Shown: positions 44,000-53,617 of the stretch, one piece after another
Position numbering within the stretch: position 1 is the first letter of the stretch
How the letters are laid out: each line of letters starts with the position of its first letter
NCBI GenBank assembly: GCA_018970255.1
Contig: JAGWWS010000001.1
Coordinates: 1-64,000 of the forward strand
Length of the DNA stretch: 64,000 nt
Origin: Verrucomicrobiota bacterium
Lineage (GTDB): Bacteria; Verrucomicrobiota; Verrucomicrobiia; Chthoniobacterales; Terrimicrobiaceae
Direction: 5' to 3'
Translations under genes and position numbers: made by a program
Notes under the pieces: model-generated
Databases searched by the model: none
What the model was told of the DNA's origin: nothing
The model's input: only the letters and a program-made list of their open reading frames with translations

Positions 44000-44018
44000 G
44001 GCGCCGCTCGTCGGCGCC
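44000..44018. repeat. Inverted repeat GGCGCCG-CTCGT-CGGCGCC between convergent genes
   Basis: A perfect 7-bp stem with a 5-base loop lies between the convergent stops of ahcY and larC. There is no T-run, so it would be an atypical terminator. It is preceded by GGAGG, giving GGAGGGCGCC, similar in layout to GGAGGGACGACC at 25933, so it may be a member of a dispersed palindrome family. Confidence 0.5.
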
Positions 44019-44028
44019 ACCGCTAAAA

Positions 44029-45237
44029 TCACCCGCAAGCGCTCAAAGCAGCGTGGTAAACCCGCAGCAGCGGCACCCCCGCCTTTTCAGATAGCAACCG
44101 GCAATCCTCGAACTCGGGTGATTGCCTAATCAACTCCGCGCCCAGCCATCCCAGCTTCACCCGCACCGGGCCGAACGGAGTTTCCACATCACGGAACTCC
44201 CGCCGCAATTTCATCCGCCGCACCGAGTCCACCCGCACACCGAACGAACTCGTCTCCGCAAAAACGATATGCGCGAGCGAATCGGTTTTCGCAGGCTCGC
44301 AAAGAACCGTGAGCATGAATCCCGGCCGGTTTTTCTTCATCTGAACCGGCGTTAAAAAAACATCCAGCGCGCCGGCTTCGAACAACCGCCGCATCGCCTC
44401 GCCGGCCACCTCTGGCGTGGTGTCATCAAGATTGGTCTCGATGCGCGAGATTTCGTCGGTTTCCGCCGCTTCGCCGCCCTCGCCCAAAATGGCCCGCAAA
44501 ACATTCGGCCTCGGGGAAGTGTCCCGGGTGCCAACGCCATAGCCTGTCTTCTCAATTCGCATCCCGGACATCGCGCCGAATCTTCCGGCAAACTCGGCCA
44601 GCAGCGCCGCGCCGGTGGGTGTGATGAACTCGCAGGCTTCATCGACTTGGCGCAGGGGAATCCCTTTCAAAATTTCAAGCGTCGCCGGAGCGGGCAGCGG
44701 AAACTTGCCGTGCGCGCATTCGATCCAACCCGAGCCCTCGACCAAAGCCGAAGCCTCAATACGCAAGGCCCCGAGCGCGTGGATGCCGGCACAGGCGGCA
44801 ACAATATCGGCAATCGAATCCGCCGCGCCCACTTCATGGAATCCGATGTCATCGACCGGCACTCCATGAATCGCCGCCTCGGCCACGGCGATGCGTTGAA
44901 ACACCGAAACCGAGCGGGCTTTGACTTCAGGCACGAGCGAGGATTCTTCGAGCAAAGCCCGGATTTCCCGCCAGGTCCTCCCATGAACATGCAATTCCCC
45001 ATGGGAGTGATCGTGGCTGTGATGCCCGCCGTGATGGCTGTGAGCGTGCACATCAAATTTCCAACCCGAAATGCCCTGCCGAACCGCCCGGTGGAAGTGC
45101 AGATGGACTTCATCGCCGAGTCCCAGCGCGGTCACCGCTTCGTGGAAAACCGACTCCGAAACACCAAGATCACACAGGGCGCCGACGGTCATGTCGCCGC
45201 TGATTCCGGAAAAGCAATCGAAGTGGAGAATTCGCAT
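44029..45237 (-). CDS. larC: Nickel-pincer cofactor chelatase LarC
   Basis: LarC inserts nickel into the pyridinium-bisthiocarboxylate mononucleotide cofactor of lactate racemase. The 402-residue protein starts MRILHFDCFSGISGDM and has a long His-rich loop (HAHSHHGGHHSHDHSHG) for nickel binding, then GIPVDD-like GVPVDDIGFHEVGAADSIADI and the TNLDDTTPEV segment. Unlike in Lactobacillus plantarum it is one continuous frame without programmed frameshift. LarA, LarB and LarE are not in the window. Confidence 0.92.
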   Translation of the reverse strand: MRILHFDCFSGISGDMTVGALCDLGVSESVFHEAVTALGLGDEVHLHFHRAVRQGISGWKFDVHAHSHHGGHHSHDHSHGELHVHGRTWREIRALLEESSLVPEVKARSVSVFQRIAVAEAAIHGVPVDDIGFHEVGAADSIADIVAACAGIHALGALRIEASALVEGSGWIECAHGKFPLPAPATLEILKGIPLRQVDEACEFITPTGAALLAEFAGRFGAMSGMRIEKTGYGVGTRDTSPRPNVLRAILGEGGEAAETDEISRIETNLDDTTPEVAGEAMRRLFEAGALDVFLTPVQMKKNRPGFMLTVLCEPAKTDSLAHIVFAETSSFGVRVDSVRRMKLRREFRDVETPFGPVRVKLGWLGAELIRQSPEFEDCRLLSEKAGVPLLRVYHAALSACG

Positions 45238-45277
45238 GGAAATTTTCAGCCGCGCTTTTAGTGTGCGCGCACTTTTC

Positions 45278-46542
45278 ATGATTTCACGCCGGCCCATGCT
45301 CCGCAACCTCGCTGCGCTCGCCGCCGCCACCGTCCAAGTGGCGCCGCTCTCGGCGATAAGTGTCGAGCAGGCGAACACGGCTTTCGGAATCTCACTTCTG
45401 GCTGATGAAAACCTCTGGGACGACGAAGCCGCGGCCGTTGCCAAGCGGCTCGGCTGGCCGGTCGAGTCGGTCACCTCGAACGATGCCAGTTTTCGAAAAT
45501 ACCCCGGGGAGCAGGACCGCATCCTCGGCGCGCGCCCGCATTCCACAGTCCTCCACGCCGAGGATGGCAAGCCCTCCAGCCTCTCGCTGGTTTTTGCGAA
45601 CAAAGGCGACGCGGTGCTCTACACCACGCCGGAGTCCAACCGCGAAGCCAAGCGGTTGAAAAACGAGCAAGTCCGCGAAATCAAGCGGACCATCCAGGAG
45701 GACAAGCGCCAGCTCGAAGAAAATCTGGAAGGATTGTTCGGCGAACCAAAGGCGGACCGTTTCGGCCAGGGCCGCGAAACCCGCGAAAATGTGAAGCGCT
45801 GGGATTGGAACGGCCACGCCTTCCTGCTCGCCGCGCCGCGGGACGAATATGTCGCCCTGCGCATTATGCCTTTGGAATCCGCAGATGCCGGCGGAAAATC
45901 CCGGGTGCCCGATTCCGAAATCCGCAAACGGGTCGCCGCCCGCGTGGAGCGCCGGCCGAATGGCGATGTCATCCTCAAGGACATGCCGATGGTGAACCAA
46001 GGGCCGAAGGGTTACTGCGTGCCTGCCACCTGGGAGCGCGTGATGCGCTACATGGGCGTGCCGGCGGACATGTATGTGCTCGCGATGGCCGGTGACACAG
46101 GAATGGGCGGCGGGACGTCGGTGGATGCCATCGCCACCGGCGCCCGCGAATCGATCGTGCGCTCGGGCCGCAAAATCGAAAATGTTTCAGCCAGGCCCGA
46201 GCCACGGGAAGTCTCAAAATACATCGACCGCGGCCTCCCCCTCATGTGGGCGATGTTTTCCACCGGCGAGTTCAACCACGCCGCGAATTCCCGCATTGGG
46301 CCACGAAAGCAAATGGGCGATCCAGCCGAGTGGCGGAAGTCACTCGCCGATGCCCGTAAGGCCGCGAAAAAATTCCGTCCGGAACGCGGCTCCGGCCATG
46401 TTTGCATGATCATCGGCTACAACGAGCAGACCGGCGAGGTCGCCGTCTCCGACTCCTGGGGGCCGCAATTCGCCGAGCGCTGGGTGGCCGCGGAGGAAGC
46501 CGCCGCCGTTTGCCAGGGCCGGCTCCAAGCCATCGTTTTTTG

Positions 46543-46543
<1 letters not shown>
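45278..46543 (+). CDS. Exported cysteine peptidase-like protein (C39-like)
   Basis: The 421-residue protein has a signal-peptide-like start (RRPMLRNLAALAAATVQVAPL). Residues about 250-421 form a papain-fold C39-type domain: MVNQGPKGYCVPATWERVMRYMG with the catalytic Cys, GSGHVCMIIGYN with His, and AVSDSWGP with Asp. An upstream domain of about 220 residues includes a Lys/Glu-rich helix (REIKRTIQEDKRQLEE). The substrate is unknown. ATG 45278 was chosen; ATG 45236 would overlap the divergent larC. The stop overlaps speA (TGATG). Confidence 0.75.
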
Positions 46544-48485
<1,942 letters not shown>

Positions 48486-48486
<1 letters not shown>

Positions 48487-48716
48487 TGGCGATCTATGTT
48501 TACGAAAGCATTCCGGAGTCCGACGGCGCTCCCGTGCGGACCTACGAGTTCAAGCAAAGCATGAACGATGCGGCCTACACGAAGCACCCGGAAACCGGCG
48601 AGCCAATCCGCCGTGTCGTGACCGGCAGCATCGGCATCATGACCGGCTCCAAAGGCGGCTCCTCAACTCCGTCCGGCGGAGGCCACTCCTGCGGGAGCCA
48701 CTGCGGCTGCGGCTGA
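48486..48716 (+). CDS. FmdB-like small protein without N-terminal zinc cysteines
   Basis: The 76-residue protein reads like FmdB/CxxC-CxxC regulators (YVYESIPESDG, then MNDAAYTKHPETGEPIRRVVTG, then a Gly/Ser tail). The first CxxCG that FmdB proteins use for zinc is absent. Only the C-terminus has cysteines (HSCGSHCGCG). It shares one base with speA (TGATG) and precedes holA by two bases, so it is in a tight run. The function is unknown. Confidence 0.72.
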
Positions 48717-48718
48717 AA

Positions 48719-49852
48719 ATGCCTGCAAAAAAATCCACCACGCCGATCCACTTCGTGACCGGCAATGACGATGCCGAAGTCAAACGGGTCGCCTCGGAAC
48801 TTTCCAAAAAACTCGCGCCGGATGCCGACGCATTCGGATTGGAAATCATCGACGGCGCCGTGGAAACAGTGGACGCCGCCGTTTCAAGACTGCGTCAAAC
48901 CATGGACGCCCTAGCGACCCTTCCGTTTCTGGGCGGAACAAAACTCGTGTGGCTCAAAAGCGCAGCCTTTCTCTCGGACTCGGTCTCGGGATCCTCCGAA
49001 AAAACACTGACCGAACTGGATTCCTTTTGTGGATTCCTCGAGAGCGGATTGCCGGATGGTGTTTCGTTGCTTCTCAGTGCCATCAAACCCGACAAGCGCC
49101 GCGCGGCCTACAAGCGCCTGTCAAAACTCGCCGACACCACCGTTTGCGACAAACCCGAGTTGAGCTTCGGCGGCGGTGAGGAGGAGATCATCGATTGGAC
49201 GGCGCGGGAGGTTCGCAACCGCGGACTCAAAATCACTCCCAAAGCCCTCGAAGTTCTCTCGTCCCGCGTCGGAATGGAGCCCGGCCGCCTCCGCACCGAA
49301 CTCGACAAACTCGAAACCGCCCTCGGTGCGTCTTGCGAGATCGGCCCGGACGATGTCCGCAATCTCGTTGCCGCCACCCGCCAGAGCGGCATTTTCGATC
49401 TCAGCGGCGCCATCCAATCGCGCGACCTCCAGCTCGCGCTCGCCACGCTCGACCAACTCCTGAGCCAAGGCGAGAAAGGCATCGGCATTCTTCTCGCATC
49501 AATCGTCACCACCGTCCGAAATCTTCTCGTTGCGAAAAGCCTTCTGGAAAAACACCGCCTTCGCGCGCCGGACACGCCGAACGCTTTCGCCGCCATCGTC
49601 TCCCGGCTTCCTGACTCCGAAACAGAGCACCTCCCGCGCAAAAAAGACGGCACCATCAATTCCTACGGTCTCGGCATCGCCGCGCGTGCCTCGATGAGAT
49701 ATTCGCTCGAAGAACTCCAGCGCGGTTTCAAAGCCTGCGCCGAAGCGAATTTCCTGCTCATCACCAGCGGCGGCTCGGACGATGTCGTCCTGACAAAACT
49801 GCTCGTGGGTTTGATGGGATCGAAAGCCGCGAACTCCGAATTTTCAGAATAA
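48719..49852 (+). CDS. holA: DNA polymerase III subunit delta
   Basis: The delta subunit of the clamp loader opens the beta clamp. The 377-residue protein has an N-terminal AAA+-like fold (IHFVTGNDDAEVKRVASEL, ATLPFLGGTKLVWLKS), a central region with TPKALEVLSSRVGMEPGRLRTELDKL and a C-terminal helical collar with the FDLSGAIQSRDLQLALATLDQLL stretch. It is degenerate in P-loop, as is normal for delta. It converges on the 5' nuclease gene, overlapping by nine bases. Confidence 0.9.
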   Translation: MPAKKSTTPIHFVTGNDDAEVKRVASELSKKLAPDADAFGLEIIDGAVETVDAAVSRLRQTMDALATLPFLGGTKLVWLKSAAFLSDSVSGSSEKTLTELDSFCGFLESGLPDGVSLLLSAIKPDKRRAAYKRLSKLADTTVCDKPELSFGGGEEEIIDWTAREVRNRGLKITPKALEVLSSRVGMEPGRLRTELDKLETALGASCEIGPDDVRNLVAATRQSGIFDLSGAIQSRDLQLALATLDQLLSQGEKGIGILLASIVTTVRNLLVAKSLLEKHRLRAPDTPNAFAAIVSRLPDSETEHLPRKKDGTINSYGLGIAARASMRYSLEELQRGFKACAEANFLLITSGGSDDVVLTKLLVGLMGSKAANSEFSE

Positions 49853-50764
49853 CTCCCCCTGCTTCGGCGGCGGTGGCGGGCCGAATCCCGCAAGCGCCGC
49901 CTCCTTTTCAATCTCGCTTACCAACGAACGGAACTCGCAATCACGCAGGGCGGAGAGAAGTTCATCCCACTGTGGCCGGATTTCCAAATCCCTCCACGGA
50001 ACCGGCAATTCCAGGTGGTCGTCGAGACGGACCATTTCGCGATTCGAAACAACGGTTTGCCGATGGGTTTCGATTTTTTCCCGGATCCTGGTGTTCGAAA
50101 TCAGCGTCGGGTTTTCCAGAATCACTGAGACCGACCCGTGTTCGTTGATCAGGCCGGCCGCGGTTTTTTCTCCGATGCCGGGAACTCCGGGGATGTTGTC
50201 CGAGGAATCGCCCGTGAGCGCCAGAACGTCGGCGATTCGCACCGCGGCAACGCCCCACTTCGCCGCGACCTCGACTGGTCCCAGCAAAGCGAATGTCCCA
50301 TCGGTGAGGTCAGCCTTGGCGGTGGAATAAATGCGGGTCGATTCATCCACGAGCTGGAGGATGTCTTTGTCATTCGTTGCAATCACGACCTCGGCTCCCT
50401 CCCGGCGCGCGGCGACTGCGTAGGATGCGATCAAGTCGTCGGCCTCGGTGTTCTCGACAAAGAGGCTGGCCGTCCCGAGCAGCGGAATTTTTTCCTGCAA
50501 CCAATCTTCCTGCGGACGCAGGTCGTCGGGCATCTCCGAGCGGTTTTGTTTGTAGGCCGGTTGGAGTTCCACCCGCCGCGCCGGAAGCCCGCAGTCCCAA
50601 ATCACAGCGGCACGATCGGGCCGGATGTCGGTGAGCATTTTGCGAAGCGCCTTGAGGAAACCGAAAATCGCGTTCGTCGGCTCGCCGCGGGAGTTTCGCA
50701 GTCCGCGAATCGCGAAAAATGACCGGTAGAGGTAGTAATGGCCATCAACGAGCAGGAGCCGCAT
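49844..50764 (-). CDS. 5'-3' exonuclease / flap endonuclease with C-terminal clamp motif
   Basis: The 306-residue protein matches the 5' nuclease domain of DNA polymerase I as a separate protein. It has LLVDGHYYLYRSFFAI, IWDCGLPARR, TEADDLIASYA, ATNDKDILQLV and the helix-hairpin-helix GDSSDNIPGVPGIGEKTA. It probably removes RNA primers or flaps. The last five residues are QGELF, which fits the QxxLF beta-clamp-binding consensus. It lies six bases after the NIL gene. Confidence 0.92.
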   Translation of the reverse strand: MRLLLVDGHYYLYRSFFAIRGLRNSRGEPTNAIFGFLKALRKMLTDIRPDRAAVIWDCGLPARRVELQPAYKQNRSEMPDDLRPQEDWLQEKIPLLGTASLFVENTEADDLIASYAVAARREGAEVVIATNDKDILQLVDESTRIYSTAKADLTDGTFALLGPVEVAAKWGVAAVRIADVLALTGDSSDNIPGVPGIGEKTAAGLINEHGSVSVILENPTLISNTRIREKIETHRQTVVSNREMVRLDDHLELPVPWRDLEIRPQWDELLSALRDCEFRSLVSEIEKEAALAGFGPPPPPKQGELF

Positions 50765-50770
50765 GAGGCC

Positions 50771-51013
50771 TCAGCTCGCGATGGTGCCAATCTCGACGGG
50801 TTCGACTTTGATGCCCTCCTCCTCGAGCCAGGCGATGGCTTTTTTGATTTCCTCGCGCTGGCCGTCGAGTTCGAGAGAAACGATGCCAATCTCGTCGGTA
50901 ACGCTCGCTTGACGGACATTCGTGACCACCTCGAATTTTCTCCCCAATTCCCAAAGCACCGGCCTGGTGATCAACCGGGCGGGAAACATCAACCAGAGGC
51001 GCGTCTTATCCAT
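50771..51013 (-). CDS. NIL domain protein
   Basis: The 80-residue protein is almost entirely one NIL (ACT-like) domain: RLWLMFPARLITRPVLWELG, then VTNVRQASVTDEIGIVSLELDG and AIAWLEEEGIKVEPVEIG. In MetN and in ferredoxin-like homocysteine-synthesis proteins this domain is associated with methionine or sulfur; stand-alone copies are often near such genes. It is on the opposite strand from the SAM-riboswitch operon 0.7 kb away, so the link is suggestive only. Confidence 0.82.
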   Translation of the reverse strand: MDKTRLWLMFPARLITRPVLWELGRKFEVVTNVRQASVTDEIGIVSLELDGQREEIKKAIAWLEEEGIKVEPVEIGTIAS

Positions 51014-51055
51014 GAGGCGAACCTAATCCCCGCCGCGCGCTGCCGACAAGGGGTT

Positions 51056-51595
51056 TCAGGAAGTATGACGCGGACGCGAGGTCGCAGGATTTCCGGTGAC
51101 CAGCGCATCCGGTCCTGCATCGCGGATGACCACTGCTCCCGCCCCCACCACCGTATTGCGTCGGACGGTGACACCGGGTCCGAGAAATGCCCCGGCGGCA
51201 ATCCAGCACTCGTCCTCCACCACAAGCGGGCGCGTGACGAGATCGAAGCCCGCAGACTTGTGGTCATGCGAGCCGGTGCAGAGAAAAGCCCGCTGCGAGA
51301 TGCACACATTCGATCCGATCCGCACACGGTCCAGACTCAGAATCAAAACATCGTCGCCAATCCAAACATGGTCCCCCGCCTCGAATCGCCAGGGGAAGGT
51401 GATGTTGACATGCGAGCGGATGACAACTCCGCGGCCGATCCGCGCGCCGAACGCTCGGAGCACGGCGCAACGCAGCCCCGAGGGCAACGGAAACCAGCAT
51501 TCGAAAAAGAGCGACCTCGCCACCCACCAGAGTGCCTCCTTCCAACCCGGCGCCCCGCGATGGAAATGGCTGTTGTCGTATCGGGAGAGGTCCAT
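51056..51595 (-). CDS. WcaF-like sugar O-acetyltransferase
   Basis: The 179-residue protein begins MDLSRYDNSHFHRGAP and continues as a left-handed beta-helix with hexapeptide repeats (VVIRSHVNITFPW, VWIGDDVLILSLDRVRIG, TVVGAGAVVIRD), with the His in CTGSHDHKS. Such WcaF/colanic-acid-type enzymes acetylate sugars in surface polysaccharides. It is followed by NIL and 5' nuclease genes on the same strand. ATG 51595 matches the family; ATG 51613 is an alternative six codons upstream. Confidence 0.85.
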   Translation of the reverse strand: MDLSRYDNSHFHRGAPGWKEALWWVARSLFFECWFPLPSGLRCAVLRAFGARIGRGVVIRSHVNITFPWRFEAGDHVWIGDDVLILSLDRVRIGSNVCISQRAFLCTGSHDHKSAGFDLVTRPLVVEDECWIAAGAFLGPGVTVRRNTVVGAGAVVIRDAGPDALVTGNPATSRPRHTS

Positions 51596-51612
51596 CGCGT
51601 GGCAAATCAACA

Positions 51613-51650
51613 CACCCCGACGCCGGGGTGCGATTCAAAAATCGATTTTT
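51613..51650. promoter_or_regulatory. Hairpin and symmetrical AT palindrome between wcaF-like gene and riboswitch promoter
   Basis: CACCCCG-ACGC-CGGGGTG (51613-51630) is a perfect 7-bp stem-loop just upstream of the wcaF-like start. AAAAATCGATTTTT (51637-51650) is a perfect 14-bp palindrome, five bases before the -35 box of the riboswitch operon. The palindrome could be a protein operator for one or both genes. Roles are inferred from position only. Confidence 0.4.
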
Positions 51651-51654
51651 CCCC

Positions 51655-51683
51655 TTGACGGCACCGCGTCGGGAAACGATTTT
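51655..51683 (+). promoter_or_regulatory. Probable sigma-70 promoter of the riboswitch operon
   Basis: TTGACG (51655-51660) is followed after 17 bases by GATTTT (51678-51683), a reasonable -35 and a weak -10. Transcription would start near 51690, right at the first bases of the SAM-I aptamer. The good fit of promoter and RNA start supports the assignment. Confidence 0.5.
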
Positions 51684-51690
51684 TTCACCA

Positions 51691-51823
51691 TCTTATCGAG
51701 AGTGGCTGAGGGACTGGCCCGATGATGCCACGGCAACCGCCGGAAAGCGCGCAAGCGCCGACCGGGACCAGGTGCCAAATCCAGCTCGGAGCGCGCGCAA
51801 GCGGGCGACGGGAAAGATGAGAG
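51691..51823 (+). ncRNA. SAM-I (S-box) riboswitch
   Basis: The conserved SAM-I core is present in order: CTTATCGAGAG at P1/P2, GAGGGACTGGCCCGATG (kink-turn and pseudoknot loop), CGGCAACC, then GGTGCCAAATCC in the P3/P4 junction, and AGATGAG closing P1 (CTTATC with GATGAG). The aptamer binds SAM and shuts off downstream genes. Past P1, GGGACA (51823-51828) can pair with TGTCC (51846-51850) in the leader; no clear T-run follows, so control could be translational or by an atypical terminator. The regulated genes are the threonine-synthase-like gene and the sulfur-carrier gene. Confidence 0.93.
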
Positions 51824-51884
51824 GGACATTCGCAAACTCCGCAGGTGTCCATCCCTCGTCCGCTCTCGGCAGGACCCACAAGCC

Positions 51885-53153
51885 ATGAGCGACACACAGA
51901 CCTACTTCTCGAACCTCAAATGCCGCGAATGCGGTCGCCTTTACCCGAAGGAGGCCATCCACATTTGCGAATTCGACTTCGGACCCCTCGAAGCGGCCTA
52001 CGACTACAAACTCATCGCCAGCCGCCTGAACCGCGAAACCATTGCATCCCGGCCGCAAACAATGTGGCGCTACCGCGAGTTGCTTCCCATCGACGGCGAG
52101 CCAACCGTCGGGCAGCAGGTGGGCTTCACCCCGCTCGTTCGCGCCGACCGCCTCGCGAAGCACCTCGGCGTGGATGAACTCTACATCAAGAACGACACGG
52201 TCAACTACCCCACCCTCTCGTTCAAGGACCGCGTTGTCTCGGTGGCGCTCAGCCGCGCGCGCGAACTCGGCTTCAAGGTCGTGGCCTGCGCCTCCACCGG
52301 GAACCTCGCGAATTCCGTCGCCGCCAATGCCGCCGCCGCCGGCCTCACGAGCTATGTCCTCATCCCGGCGAACCTTGAAAAAAGCAAAATCGTCGGCTCG
52401 CTCGTTTACGGCACGCAGGTCATCGGAATCCAGGGCGCCTACGACCAGGTGAACCGCCTCTGCTCCGAAATCGCGGGCAAATACGGCTGGGGCTTCGTGA
52501 ATGTGAACCTCCGCCCCTACTACGCGGAGGGCTCGAAAAGCATGGGCTTCGAAATTGCCGAGCAGCTCGGGTGGAAACTCCCGCGCCACACGGTCATCCC
52601 CATGGCCAGCGGCTCCCTGCTCACGAAAATCCACAAGGCCTACAACGAATTCATCAAAGTCGGCATCCTCGACCAGCAACCCTTCTCCGTCCATGGCGCG
52701 CAGGCCTCCGGCTGCTCCCCGATTTCCGAGGCGCAAAAAAAACGCACCGATATCGTCAAGCCGGTCTCGAACCCGCAGACCATCGTCAAGTCGCTTGCGA
52801 TCGGCACCCCGGCGGACGGCTACTACGCCCTCCGCAGCATGGCCGAGACGGGCGGCAGCGCCGAGGATTGCACCGATGAAGAGGTCATCCGCGGCATCCG
52901 CGACCTCGCCGAATACGCGGGCATTTTCGCCGAGACCGCCGGCGGCGTCACCGTCGCCTGCGCGCGCAAGCTCATCGAAAGCGGAAAAATCCCGCGCAAT
53001 GAAAGCATCGTCCTTTGCATCACCGGCCACGGGCTGAAAACGCAGGAAGCCATCCACGGCGAATGCGGCGAGCCCCGCGTCATCAACCCCAGCCTCCGCG
53101 AGTTCGAGGCCCTCATCGCCAACGACTCCGCCATCCTCCAAACCCAAAACTGA
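51885..53153 (+). CDS. thrC: Threonine synthase-like PLP enzyme under a SAM-I riboswitch
   Basis: The 422-residue protein has an N-terminal zinc-ribbon-like part (CRECGRLYPKE), then a fold type II PLP enzyme. The PLP lysine is K114 in LSFKDR, with STGNLANSVAANAA as the phosphate-side loop and ITGHGLK near the end. By sequence it is threonine synthase, which acts on O-phosphohomoserine. The SAM-I riboswitch in front and the sulfur carrier gene eight bases behind argue that it may add sulfur to phosphohomoserine (homocysteine synthesis) instead of water. The symbol thrC is by homology; which reaction it performs is open. Confidence 0.85.
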   Translation: MSDTQTYFSNLKCRECGRLYPKEAIHICEFDFGPLEAAYDYKLIASRLNRETIASRPQTMWRYRELLPIDGEPTVGQQVGFTPLVRADRLAKHLGVDELYIKNDTVNYPTLSFKDRVVSVALSRARELGFKVVACASTGNLANSVAANAAAAGLTSYVLIPANLEKSKIVGSLVYGTQVIGIQGAYDQVNRLCSEIAGKYGWGFVNVNLRPYYAEGSKSMGFEIAEQLGWKLPRHTVIPMASGSLLTKIHKAYNEFIKVGILDQQPFSVHGAQASGCSPISEAQKKRTDIVKPVSNPQTIVKSLAIGTPADGYYALRSMAETGGSAEDCTDEEVIRGIRDLAEYAGIFAETAGGVTVACARKLIESGKIPRNESIVLCITGHGLKTQEAIHGECGEPRVINPSLREFEALIANDSAILQTQN

Positions 53154-53161
53154 AAACCCAC

Positions 53162-53437
<276 letters not shown>

Positions 53438-53441
53438 CCGC

Positions 53442-53462
53442 GCGGGGCTTGTCAAACCCCGC
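53442..53462 (+). terminator. GC-rich hairpin after the sulfur-carrier gene
   Basis: GCGGGG and CCCCGC pair around a 9-base loop four bases after the stop codon of the sulfur carrier gene. A short T-run (TTTT) comes only about 12 bases later, so it is a weak candidate intrinsic terminator for the riboswitch operon. Confidence 0.4.
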
Positions 53463-53486
53463 CCGCTGGTGGAGTTTTCCGCCACC

Positions 53487-53559
53487 GGGGGTATAGCTCA
53501 ACGGTCAGAGCAGGCGGCTCATAACTGCTTGGTTCACGGTTCGAATCCGTGTGCCCCCA
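53487..53559 (+). tRNA. tRNA with CAT anticodon (elongator Met or Ile2)
   Basis: The 73-base sequence folds as a tRNA: acceptor GGGGGTA / TGCCCCC, D-arm AGCTCAACGGTCAGAGC, anticodon loop CTCATAA (anticodon CAT) and T-loop TTCGAAT. The first base pair is G-C, so it is not an initiator tRNA. Whether C34 is lysidinylated (Ile2) cannot be told from DNA. CCA is not encoded. Confidence 0.92.
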
Positions 53560-53617
53560 CACTTCCCTTTTGACTTCCGTGGCAGCGCGTTGACCGTAGT
53601 CTACAAGCCCTTCCCCG

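Noticed and set aside
42476-44038. Long open frame on the minus strand opposite ahcY
   Set aside because: Shadow of a certain gene; composition is biased and there is no family resemblance.
53487-53559. Initiator tRNA-fMet
   Set aside because: The first pair is G-C, while initiators have a mismatch at that position.
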